From: Verrucomicrobiota bacterium
GTDB taxonomy: Bacteria > Verrucomicrobiota > Kiritimatiellia > RFP12 > UBA1067
Length of the DNA stretch: 51,525 nucleotides
Assembly: GCA_023269675.1 (NCBI GenBank)
Contig: JAHFSX010000008.1
Location: forward strand, 149,999 to 201,523
Direction of reading: 5' to 3'
Numbering within the stretch: the first letter of the stretch is position 1; each line of letters starts with the position of its first letter. A program made the position numbers and the translations under genes. Shown in pieces: positions 16,276 to 23,811 of this stretch. Under the pieces are notes generated by a model. It was given only the letters and a program-made list of their open reading frames with translations, was not told where the DNA came from and searched no databases.

Positions 16276-17037
16276 ATGAGCGGTCATAGTAAGTGGGCAA
16301 CGATCAAGCACAAGAAGGGCGCGGCTGACGCCAAGCGCGGAAAAGTCTTCTCGAAAATCGCCAAGGAAATGACCATGGTGGCTAAATCCGGCGGCGGCGA
16401 CCCCGGGAGCAACCCCAGCCTGCGCACCCTGATGGCCAAGGCCAAGTCCGTCAACATGCCGAACGACAACATCGAACGCGCCATCAAGAAGGGCACGGGC
16501 GAACTCGCGGCGGACATCCTCGAGGAAATCACCTATGAGGGCTACGCTCAGGGCGGCGTCGGCCTCGTGGTCAAAGTGCTGACCGACAACAAGAACCGCG
16601 CCGCCTCCGAGGTGCGCAACATCTTCAAGAAGAACGGCTCCGACTTCTCCGGTCTGGGCTCCGTCTCGCGCGGCTTCGAGCGCAAGGGCACCATCATGGT
16701 CCCGGCCGCCGACGGCGTCACCGAAGACAGCCTCATGGAGGTTGTGCTGGGCGCCGGAGCCGACGACATGATTACGGAAGAGGGCGGCTTCACCGTCACC
16801 TGCCAGCCCGCCAAGTTCACCGACGTGTGCGCGGCGCTCGAGGCGGCCGGCATCAAGTTCGACCAGGAGAACTCGCAGGTCGGTCTGGTCGCCCTCACGC
16901 TGACCTCCGTGAAGGAAGTCTCCGTCGCCAAGGCGGTCAACAAGTTCGTGTCCGCGCTGGAAGACCACGACGACGTGCAGGACGTCTACACCAACATGGA
17001 GATCGACGACTCCATCGCCGACAAGATCGAAGACTGA
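16276..17037 (+). CDS. yebC: YebC/PmpR family protein
   Basis: The product has 253 residues, with AAAGGTGG before the ATG. MSGHSKWATIKHKKGAADAKRGKVFSK is the family N-terminus, and MPNDNIERAIKKG and YEGYAQGGVGLVVKVLTDN are conserved segments. Family members have been described as transcriptional regulators and, more recently, as factors that relieve ribosome stalling at proline stretches. It is cytoplasmic. It follows the radical SAM gene and is closed by the terminator at 17,061. Confidence 0.95.
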   Translation: MSGHSKWATIKHKKGAADAKRGKVFSKIAKEMTMVAKSGGGDPGSNPSLRTLMAKAKSVNMPNDNIERAIKKGTGELAADILEEITYEGYAQGGVGLVVKVLTDNKNRAASEVRNIFKKNGSDFSGLGSVSRGFERKGTIMVPAADGVTEDSLMEVVLGAGADDMITEEGGFTVTCQPAKFTDVCAALEAAGIKFDQENSQVGLVALTLTSVKEVSVAKAVNKFVSALEDHDDVQDVYTNMEIDDSIADKIED

Positions 17038-17060
17038 TCGGTCCCTCGGCTCAAACAGAA

Positions 17061-17090
17061 GGCACGGGCGTCACCGCCCGTGCCTTTTTT
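17061..17090 (+). terminator. Rho-independent terminator after yebC
   Basis: A perfect 10-bp GC-rich stem, GGCACGGGCG/CGCCCGTGCC (17061-17070, 17075-17084), has a TCAC loop and is followed by six T. It is the clearest intrinsic terminator in the window. The remaining 148 nt before the convergent sugar kinase stop hold nothing I recognise. Confidence 0.92.
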
Positions 17091-17238
17091 GTTTTTTATG
17101 CCCCACGTGTCTGAACGGAAGGGTGCTCGCCAGCCGGCCCCCGCGCGGCTCGTGAGGACCCTCGCCTTCCACCTCCCGCCACGAAACTGGAGGGCGAACG
17201 TCCCCTTGAGCCAACCCGGTTCAAGCAGCGAGCTGCGC

Positions 17239-18339
17239 TTACCGCACCACGCGGGCGCCGCCGCCGCCCACCAGCTTCTCGACCTCGCCCTTGGAGGCCA
17301 TCGAGGTGTCGCCCGGCGTGGTCATGGCCAGCGCTCCGTGCGCGCAGCCGTAGTTGACCGCCTGCTGCGCGTCGTTGAAAGCCAGGAAGCCGTAGACCAG
17401 GCCCGAGGCGAAGCTGTCGCCGCCGCCCACGCGGTCGTAGACCCACAGGTCCTTCATCTCCATCGCCTGATGGAACGCGCCGTCGTACCAGCAGATCGCG
17501 CTCCAGTCGTTGACCGACGCGGAGGTGACCCCGCGCAGCGTGGTGGCGCACACCTTGAAGTTGGGGAACTCCCGCACCGCGCCCTCGATCATGCTCTTGA
17601 ACCCCTCGATCGGCAAGGCCGTGAGGTTCTCGTCCACGCCCTCGATCTCCAAACCGAGGCACGCCGTGAAGTCCTCCTCGTTGCCGATCATCACGTCCAC
17701 GTACTGCGCGAGGCGGCGGTTGACCTCCTGGCAGGCCTTCAGGCCGCCGATCGTCTTCCAGAGCGAGGGCCGGTAGTTCAGATCGTACGAGATGACCGTG
17801 CCGTGCTTGCGCGCGGCCGCCATGGCCTCCTCCAGCACCAGCGGGGCGCTGGCCGAGAGCGCCGCGAAAATGCCGCCGGTGTGGAACCAGCGCGCGCCCA
17901 GCGTGCCGAAGATGTGCTCCCAGTCGATGTCGCCCGGCTTGAGCTGCGACGCCGCCGAATGGCCTCGGTCGCTCACGCCCAGCGCGCCGCGCACGCCGAA
18001 GCCGCGCTCGGTGAAGTTCAGCCCCACGCGCGTCGCCGCGCCCGTGCCGTCGAACGGCACCCAGCGGATCAGCGAGGTGTCCACGCCGCCCTGCAGAATG
18101 AAGTCCTCCACCAGCCGGCCGATGTCGTTCTCCGGGAAGGCCGTCACCACGCCGGTCCGCAGACCGAAACATTTGCGCAGGCCGCGCGCCACGTTGTACT
18201 CGCCGCCGCCCTCCCACACTTTAAACTCACGCGTGTTCTTGATGCGCATGTCGCCGGGATCGAGACGCAACATGACCTCGCCCAGCGAGACTTCGTCATA
18301 CCGGCAAGCGCCCGCCGGCTTGATGTTCAACTTCGACAT
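17239..18339 (-). CDS. PfkB-family sugar kinase, 2-keto-3-deoxygluconate kinase type
   Basis: The product has 366 residues, with an AAAGGGG ribosome site. It has a ribokinase-like fold: SLGEVMLRLDPGD at the N-terminus, GGGEYNVARGLRKCFG for sugar binding, TGGIFAAL and YDLNYRPSLWK in the middle, and DRVGGGDSFASGLVYG containing the catalytic Asp and anion hole. The match is to KDG kinase-like proteins, which phosphorylate 2-keto-3-deoxygluconate from uronic acids. That fits the lyase-like and hydrolase genes around it, but other sugars are possible. The signature has Arg-Val where the common form is DTxGAGD. Confidence 0.85.
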   Translation of the reverse strand: MSKLNIKPAGACRYDEVSLGEVMLRLDPGDMRIKNTREFKVWEGGGEYNVARGLRKCFGLRTGVVTAFPENDIGRLVEDFILQGGVDTSLIRWVPFDGTGAATRVGLNFTERGFGVRGALGVSDRGHSAASQLKPGDIDWEHIFGTLGARWFHTGGIFAALSASAPLVLEEAMAAARKHGTVISYDLNYRPSLWKTIGGLKACQEVNRRLAQYVDVMIGNEEDFTACLGLEIEGVDENLTALPIEGFKSMIEGAVREFPNFKVCATTLRGVTSASVNDWSAICWYDGAFHQAMEMKDLWVYDRVGGGDSFASGLVYGFLAFNDAQQAVNYGCAHGALAMTTPGDTSMASKGEVEKLVGGGGARVVR

Positions 18340-18375
18340 GAGGAACCCCTTTCACAAACTGGTTTGATCCGCCGT

Positions 18376-18403
18376 AGTATACGCGATCCCTTCGGCATGA
18401 AAA
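18376..18403 (-). promoter_or_regulatory. Candidate promoter of the sugar kinase
   Basis: On the minus strand TTTTCA (18398-18403) and TATACT (18376-18381) are separated by 16 nt, about 37 nt upstream of the start at 18339. Confidence 0.45.
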
Positions 18404-18484
18404 GCCGAAAACGCCTACCCGATTTCCAGCGGGCGCACCGGATCGGTGCACGCCACCCGCGCCGAGGCCACCGGCCCATGACCG

Positions 18485-18548
18485 GGGCCGGCTAAAGCCG
18501 GTACAACATGCCCGCGTGTCCGTATGTTGTACCGGCTTCAGCCGGCCC
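18485..18548. repeat. REP-like palindrome, copy 1
   Basis: A 25-nt arm (18485-18509) pairs with 18524-18548 at 24 of 25 positions around a 14-nt loop. Each arm contains its own hairpin, CCGGCT aa AGCCGG and CCGGCT tc AGCCGG, flanked by GTAC. It is in the divergent space between the sugar kinase and the large hydrolase. A related copy is at 27,244. Confidence 0.8.
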
Positions 18549-18648
18549 AAAGCTCCAGACGACACCGTGCTATGCCTATGGATGCTGATCGCAGATTCGC
18601 CGGATTCCGGTTGCGTCCCGCAAGCGGTAATGTGTACTCTGTAGGCTT

Positions 18649-21600
18649 ATGAAAATACGGACCCTTTTTGTTGGCGCAGTCATCTCCGTCTTGAACGCTT
18701 CCGCTCAGGTCACCCTTCCGTGGCACCACGCCGACGCCACGCGCCGCACGGTCTTCCGCGCTGACACCCCGTTCGCTCTGCGCGATACCCCGGTGACGCT
18801 GCCCGTGCCGTCCGCCGCAGGCAACCTCGCGCTGGTCGACGCCGACGCGCCCGACAAGCCCCTGCCCCTCTATCGCGGCACCAACGGCGTCACGCTCGTG
18901 CTGCCCGGCGCGCTCACGCCCGGCCGGCCGCGCCTCCTCATCGCCTATCAGGGCGGCGCGGCCGTCTCGCCCAGCCTGACGGCGCCGCCGCCCTGCACCT
19001 GCGACTACGCCTCCGCCGACCTCGGCCACGCGTGGGACTTCGAAGACGGCACGCAGTGCGGCATCGCCACCTGGGGCAACCGGCCCAACCACTTCGGCCC
19101 CGTCACGGTCAAGGACGGCTGGCTCCAGGTCCCCGTCAAAGACACCGACCCCTACTTCATTCTCGGCAGCATGTTCGGCCCGCCCGACCACCCGCGCAAC
19201 CTGCACATCGACTCCCGCCGCTACCGCACCCTGGAGCTGCGCGTGCGCCAGTCCTGTTCCCGCGCCGAGTGGGAGTTCTTCGTGACCGACCGCGACGGCC
19301 GCTACAAATCAGTGACGTTCGAGGTGCGCGGCACCGCGGCGCAGACCGTCCGCTTCGACCTGCCTGCCGTGTTCCCCGACTTCTGGGACGGCCGCGAATT
19401 CCGCGCCCTGCGCATCGACACCACCAACGACAAGAAGGACGTCCTCGCCGAGGTCGACTCTGTGCGCCTGCTGCCCGCCCCGCCCGTCGTGACCGCCGGC
19501 CCCGTCCTCTCGCGTGAAGCCGTGAACGCCCGCGCCGCCGTCACCCGCCTCGACGTCACCCTGCCCGGCACCCTCATGGCCGGCGCGCGCGGCGCGGCCA
19601 AAGTCAAAGCCGAAGGCCCCCCGCGTACCGCGGCTCTCGCCTGGGCGCTCGTCACGGCCGAGCACGGCGTGACCCTCATCGAAAGCCGGACGTCCGCCAC
19701 ACCCCTCCCCGTCTTCACCCGTGCGGGTGCCTGCGCCTGGACCCTCGGCCTCGCCGACGACCTCGGACAGCCGCTGCGTGCCGCCTCCGGCACGCTGCAG
19801 GTCGCGCCCGCCGCCCTCGCCGCCTACCGCCTGACGCCCGACAAGGCCTACGTCGACCTGCAGGCGCCGGCCGCGCGGCTAACCGTGCAGGGGCTCGACG
19901 CCTTCGGCAACGCCCGGCCCGTCGCCCTCAGGAATCCGCAGTGGTCCCTGACGGGCAGTTCGTCCGCCCCTGCCGGCCGCATCAAAGGCGATCCAGCCAC
20001 GGTCGCGGTCACCCTCCCGGCCGACAGGCCCGCCGCCTGCCGCATCGTCCTGTCCGACGTCAAGGGCCACAGCGGCGAGACCGTTGTCACCACCGTCGCC
20101 TACCGCAAGGACGCGGTCCGCCTCAACGCCAACGGATACCTGGTCTCCCAGGCGGGCGCACCCGTGTTCCCTGCCGGCGGGCTCTACGCCAACTGGCCCC
20201 ACCGCCTCAACGCGGACGGCAGCGTCGGCCGGTCGCTTGACCTCTTCCCTTGCGGCCCCTCACCGTACAAGGAGGGCTTCCCCTGGAGCCCCGCGACCGA
20301 GGCCGCCGTCGGCGCCTACCTCAAGCACTGCTCCGAGCGCGGCGTGAACTGCCTGCGCCTGATGCTGCGCAACATGGATCTCGTGGGCCGCGTGGACCCC
20401 GTGCAGCTCCAGGCCACGCTCCACCTCTTCGACCTCGCCCGGCCTTACGGCATCCGCTTCAACGTCGCGCTCATGGAGGACTACGTGAAGTCGCCCTACA
20501 CCTCGCGCGAGATCCTCGACAAGATCACCCTGCCGAACAGCACGCCCGACCAGCTCGCCGGCCTGCCGCCGCACCGCGCCCGCTTCCTCGTGCGGAAAGA
20601 GACGCTCGCCTCCGCCGCGCTGCGCTACAGCGACCGCGACGCCATCGCCTGCCAGAAGGACTACCTGCGCGAGCTCATCCCGGTGCTGGCGGCGCGCGAA
20701 GAGGTGCTCTGCTACGAGTTCGAAAACGAGATGGTCTATCCGCCCATGGCGTGGTGCCGCGAGATCTCCGCCTTCATCCGCACCATCGACCCGCACACGC
20801 TGATCCTCGGCAACCCCGGCCCGCACGACTGGCCCGAGCCGCTGCGCTGGCGCGAGTCCGGCTGCGACCTCTACAGCTTCCATCCCTACAACGACGGGCA
20901 GCAAGCGGCCGACCACGGCGCGATCGTCTACCTGCGCAGCAAATTCAGCGCGCAGAGCAGACTGCCCATGTACACGGGCGAAGGCGGCCTCAACCAGAAC
21001 CGCTGGGAGAAAGGCGTGAAGCCCATCGACCCCGCGCCCGCCGCGCGCGGCACACGTGACCAGATCTGGATGTCCGTCTGCTGCGGCGCGAACGGCTGCC
21101 TCTACTGGACGATCATGCACGACCTCGAAGCGCAGGAGTTCGCCAAGATCAAGCCCGCCTTCGATGCACTCGGGCTCGACTTCACCACGCTGAAACGCCA
21201 GCGGCCCCCGGTCGCGCTCCTGCTGCCACCGAACCGCCGAGACCCCCGCGATGCCGCCATGGCCATGCACCTGCTCGACCTCGGCGTCGATTTCGATACC
21301 GTCGCCACCAACGAGGCCGCCGCCTACGCCAGCCGCGTCGACCTGGACAAACAGCCGCCGCAGAGCGTCATCCTCCCCGCCACGGTCGCCGCGCCCTCCG
21401 CCGGCTTCCAGCTCGCGACGCTGCTCTCGGAAAAGAACGACCAGGCCTTGCTGTACCTGCGCAACACGGCCGGCGGCGTGAAGGATTTCGGCGCGCCGCC
21501 CCGCCCCTGCTTTTTGCGCGACGTGCAACCCGCCGAGGCGGCCTTCACGCTGCGCGCGGCCTGGAGCAAGGTCGTCGTGTTCGACCTCGACACGCGGCAG

Positions 21601-21684
21601 GCGCGCACCGTGACGCCCGACGCCGCGGGCCGCGTCGCGCTCGGCGTCACCCCCCACGATTTCCTGATCGGCCTGCGGAAATGA
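18649..21684 (+). CDS. Large secreted clan-A glycoside hydrolase
   Basis: The product has 1011 residues with a signal peptide (KIRTLFVGAVISVLNASA). Residues about 120-290 look like a carbohydrate-binding jelly roll (AWDFEDGTQCGIATWGN, RYRTLELRVRQ). Residues about 295-500 are beta-sandwich modules. Residues about 505-870 form a GH5-like (beta/alpha)8 barrel: GGLYANWPHR at the entry, YEFENEMVYPP with a likely acid/base Glu near 690, and MYTGEGGLNQNRW with a likely nucleophile near 778. The last 140 residues are a small beta domain. I cannot name the GH family or substrate. No Shine-Dalgarno precedes the ATG, and TTGCGT-N18-TACTCT ends only 8 nt before it. Confidence 0.8.
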   Translation: MKIRTLFVGAVISVLNASAQVTLPWHHADATRRTVFRADTPFALRDTPVTLPVPSAAGNLALVDADAPDKPLPLYRGTNGVTLVLPGALTPGRPRLLIAYQGGAAVSPSLTAPPPCTCDYASADLGHAWDFEDGTQCGIATWGNRPNHFGPVTVKDGWLQVPVKDTDPYFILGSMFGPPDHPRNLHIDSRRYRTLELRVRQSCSRAEWEFFVTDRDGRYKSVTFEVRGTAAQTVRFDLPAVFPDFWDGREFRALRIDTTNDKKDVLAEVDSVRLLPAPPVVTAGPVLSREAVNARAAVTRLDVTLPGTLMAGARGAAKVKAEGPPRTAALAWALVTAEHGVTLIESRTSATPLPVFTRAGACAWTLGLADDLGQPLRAASGTLQVAPAALAAYRLTPDKAYVDLQAPAARLTVQGLDAFGNARPVALRNPQWSLTGSSSAPAGRIKGDPATVAVTLPADRPAACRIVLSDVKGHSGETVVTTVAYRKDAVRLNANGYLVSQAGAPVFPAGGLYANWPHRLNADGSVGRSLDLFPCGPSPYKEGFPWSPATEAAVGAYLKHCSERGVNCLRLMLRNMDLVGRVDPVQLQATLHLFDLARPYGIRFNVALMEDYVKSPYTSREILDKITLPNSTPDQLAGLPPHRARFLVRKETLASAALRYSDRDAIACQKDYLRELIPVLAAREEVLCYEFENEMVYPPMAWCREISAFIRTIDPHTLILGNPGPHDWPEPLRWRESGCDLYSFHPYNDGQQAADHGAIVYLRSKFSAQSRLPMYTGEGGLNQNRWEKGVKPIDPAPAARGTRDQIWMSVCCGANGCLYWTIMHDLEAQEFAKIKPAFDALGLDFTTLKRQRPPVALLLPPNRRDPRDAAMAMHLLDLGVDFDTVATNEAAAYASRVDLDKQPPQSVILPATVAAPSAGFQLATLLSEKNDQALLYLRNTAGGVKDFGAPPRPCFLRDVQPAEAAFTLRAAWSKVVVFDLDTRQARTVTPDAAGRVALGVTPHDFLIGLRK

Positions 21685-21713
21685 TGAACGGCGGGCTGTT
21701 ACCGTCCGACCAA

Positions 21714-21791
21714 GGTAGGGACGCCTCCCCGAGGCGTCCGCAGGGCACGGCAGACGAGGACCGGCGGACGGTTCGGGGAACCGTCCCTACC
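21714..21791. repeat. Two-hairpin palindromic intergenic element
   Basis: Outer arms GGTAGGGACG and CGTCCCTACC (21714-21723, 21782-21791) are perfect over 10 bp. Inside are two perfect 9-bp hairpins, GGACGCCTC/GAGGCGTCC (21719-21727, 21731-21739) and GGACGGTTC/GAACCGTCC (21766-21774, 21778-21786), each with a 3-nt loop. It fills most of the gap between the two hydrolase genes, starting 30 nt after the stop of the first. Confidence 0.75.
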
Positions 21792-21860
21792 AAAGGGACG
21801 CTTTTGGAAAAGTGTACGTTGTTCAGAAATGCAAACGCACGCGTCTTAAAGGAACCTTCC

Positions 21861-22871
21861 ATGCATCTGAAAACCTTGTGGCTCACGGCCATACTCCTTC
21901 TGTCCTTCTCCGTCCACGCCTGGGCACAAGAGGACGCCTCTTTCAATGACCCGGCCTTCGTGAGCCGCGGGATCATGATGTTCGCCGACACCTCGCGGGG
22001 CCGGCCCTATGCGAAAGACCCGGCCGTCGTGCGTTTCCATGGCCAATACTTCATGTACTATTCGGTCGGGCCGGGCAAGGGCGTCGAGGGCTGGCGGATC
22101 GGCATCGCGATCAGCACGAATCTGGTCTCCTGGCTGAAGGCCGGCGAACTGGGCATCGCCGGAGCGTATGAAAAGAAAGGCTTCTGCGCGCCGGGCGCCT
22201 GGGTCCACAAGGGTCAAGTCCACCTCTTCTACCAGACGTACGGCAACGGCAGCAACGACGCCATCTGCCACGCGTGGTCCCCGGACGGCGTCACCTTTAC
22301 GCGCAACCCCGACAACCCGGTCTTCGCGCCCAAAGGACGCTGGAACAGCGGCCGCGCGATCGACGCCGACGTGATCGAGCATGAGGGCCGCCTGATCCTC
22401 GGCTTCGCCACGCGCGACCCGGCAGGCAAGGTCCAGATGCAGGGGATCGCGACCGCCCCCGTCGAGTCCGACTTCGGCAAGGCCGCCTGGACGCAGCAGT
22501 CCGACCGGCCGAGCCTCAAGCCGGAACTGCCGTGGGAGCAGGCGTGCATCGAAGCCGCCGCGTTCTGCAAGCACAACGGCCAGCTGTTCATGTTCTACGC
22601 GGGCGCATACAACAACGCGCCGCAGCAGATCGGCTGCGCCACCAGCGCCGACGGGGTCACCTGGACGCGCGTGTCCGCGACGCCGTTTCTCGCCAACGGG
22701 AAGCCCGGCGAATGGAACGCGAGCGAGTCCGGCCATCCCTTCGCCTTTACGGATGACGACGGCCGCACCTACCTCTTCTATCAAGGCAACAAGGACAACG
22801 GGAAATCGTGGTACCTCTCCAAGGTCGAGATCGGCTGGCGAGACCAGAAGCCTGTGATCCTGACCAAATAG
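21861..22871 (+). CDS. Secreted five-bladed beta-propeller glycosidase-like protein (GH43/GH32/GH130-like)
   Basis: The product has 336 residues. ATG 21861 is chosen for AAAGGA 7 nt upstream and the signal peptide that follows (KTLWLTAILLLSFSVHAWA). The blades show the usual pattern of propeller glycosidases: RPYAKDPAVVRFHGQYFMYYS with a likely catalytic Asp, GAPGAWVHKGQVHLFYQTYG-like second blade, DADVIEHEGRLILGFATRD, EQACIEAAAFCKHNGQLFMFYAG with an acidic residue at the expected acid/base place, and RTYLFYQGNKDNGKSWYLSKVEI. The exact family is uncertain. Its TAG stop is the first unit of the 7-bp repeat array. Confidence 0.75.
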   Translation: MHLKTLWLTAILLLSFSVHAWAQEDASFNDPAFVSRGIMMFADTSRGRPYAKDPAVVRFHGQYFMYYSVGPGKGVEGWRIGIAISTNLVSWLKAGELGIAGAYEKKGFCAPGAWVHKGQVHLFYQTYGNGSNDAICHAWSPDGVTFTRNPDNPVFAPKGRWNSGRAIDADVIEHEGRLILGFATRDPAGKVQMQGIATAPVESDFGKAAWTQQSDRPSLKPELPWEQACIEAAAFCKHNGQLFMFYAGAYNNAPQQIGCATSADGVTWTRVSATPFLANGKPGEWNASESGHPFAFTDDDGRTYLFYQGNKDNGKSWYLSKVEIGWRDQKPVILTK

Positions 22872-22931
22872 GAGTTAGGAGTTAGGAGTTAGGAGTTAGG
22901 AGTTAGGAGTTAGGAGTTAGGAGTTAGGAGT
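22869..22931 (+). repeat. Nine exact tandem copies of the heptamer TAGGAGT
   Basis: The heptamer is repeated nine times without error. The first three bases are the stop codon of the propeller glycosidase gene. Four copies of the same heptamer in reverse orientation stand at 23,062-23,089, so the pair could form a long stem around about 130 nt that hold no gene I recognise. Confidence 0.95.
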
Positions 22932-23061
22932 AATGTTTCCCGATGCGCGAGAGCAAGCAAGAGATAATGCGAATTACATCGCAAAAACAGAGCGGGCCTC
23001 TATTTGAGAAGGGCGCGTGAGTCGACGCAACACTATGGGCGCCTCTTGATTCCCCCGTCTC

Positions 23062-23089
23062 ACTCCTAAATCCTAAATCCTAACTCCTA
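23062..23089 (-). repeat. Reverse-oriented heptamer array inside and beyond the deoC end
   Basis: Read on the minus strand there are four units: TAGGAGT, TAGGATT, TAGGATT, TAGGAGT. The TAG stop of deoC (23073-23075) is in this array, and its last codons (GTT AGG ATT) are repeat sequence. Confidence 0.9.
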
Positions 23090-23798
23090 ACTTCTCGCGG
23101 GCCTCGTCCAGAATCTGAGCCGTCGTCGTGGCGCCGATGCGCGTCACGCCCAGCGCCCGCACGCGCAGCAGGTCTTCCAGCGTGCGCACCCCGCCCGCCG
23201 CCTTGATCCCCACCGAGGGCGGACAGTGCGCGCGCATCAGGCGCAGGTGATGGTCGGTCGCCCCCGCGTAGGAATAGAACCCGTTCGGCTGTTTCACGAA
23301 CCCGTAGCCGCTCGAGGTCTTGACGAACGCGACGCCGATCTCCGAGCAGATCTCGCAGAGCCTGACGATGTGCTTATCGTCGAGGTAATCGTTTTCGAAG
23401 ATCACCTTCAGCCCGGCAGCCTGCGAAACGGACGCGTCGTTGAGCGCCCGGATCTCGGCGGTCACATAGGGCCAGTCGTTGCCCAGCACCTTGCCGATGT
23501 TCACCACCATGTCGATCTCAGTCGCGCCGTCCGCCAGCGCCGCCTCGGTCTCCTTGACCTTGATCGCCGTCGTGCTGTTGCCATGCGGAAACGCGACCAC
23601 CGCGCACACGCCGACATCGAACCCCTCCAGCACGCACCTGGACAAAGGGACGGCGTAGGGCTTCACGCACACGGTCGCCACGTCATACGCCTTCGCCAGT
23701 TCGCAACCCGCGATGATCGCCTCATCCGTCATCGTCGGATGCAGCAGCGAATGGTCGATCATCTTCGCCAGCGCCTTCAAGTCAACAGCGTCTGTCAT
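23073..23798 (-). CDS. deoC: Deoxyribose-phosphate aldolase
   Basis: The product has 241 residues from ATG 23798, chosen for GAGGA 6 nt upstream; a GTG at 23810 would overlap the previous stop. It is a class I aldolase cleaving 2-deoxyribose-5-phosphate to glyceraldehyde-3-phosphate and acetaldehyde in the cytoplasm. The Schiff-base lysine is in VAFVKTSSGYG and the second lysine in GIKAAGGVRT; TEIDMVVNIGK is also conserved. It starts 13 nt after the DUF6259-like gene and is likely co-transcribed with it. The last residues, LGVRI, are encoded by a heptamer repeat, so the natural C-terminus was probably altered. Confidence 0.95.
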   Translation of the reverse strand: MTDAVDLKALAKMIDHSLLHPTMTDEAIIAGCELAKAYDVATVCVKPYAVPLSRCVLEGFDVGVCAVVAFPHGNSTTAIKVKETEAALADGATEIDMVVNIGKVLGNDWPYVTAEIRALNDASVSQAAGLKVIFENDYLDDKHIVRLCEICSEIGVAFVKTSSGYGFVKQPNGFYSYAGATDHHLRLMRAHCPPSVGIKAAGGVRTLEDLLRVRALGVTRIGATTTAQILDEAREKLGVRI

Positions 23799-23811
23799 GC
23801 TCTTCCTCACT

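Noticed and set aside
17091..17238. tRNA-like GGTTCAAGC near 17,218
   Set aside because: No acceptor, D or anticodon stems can be drawn around it.
22869..23089. CRISPR array
   Set aside because: The repeats are contiguous 7-mers without spacers and there are no cas genes.
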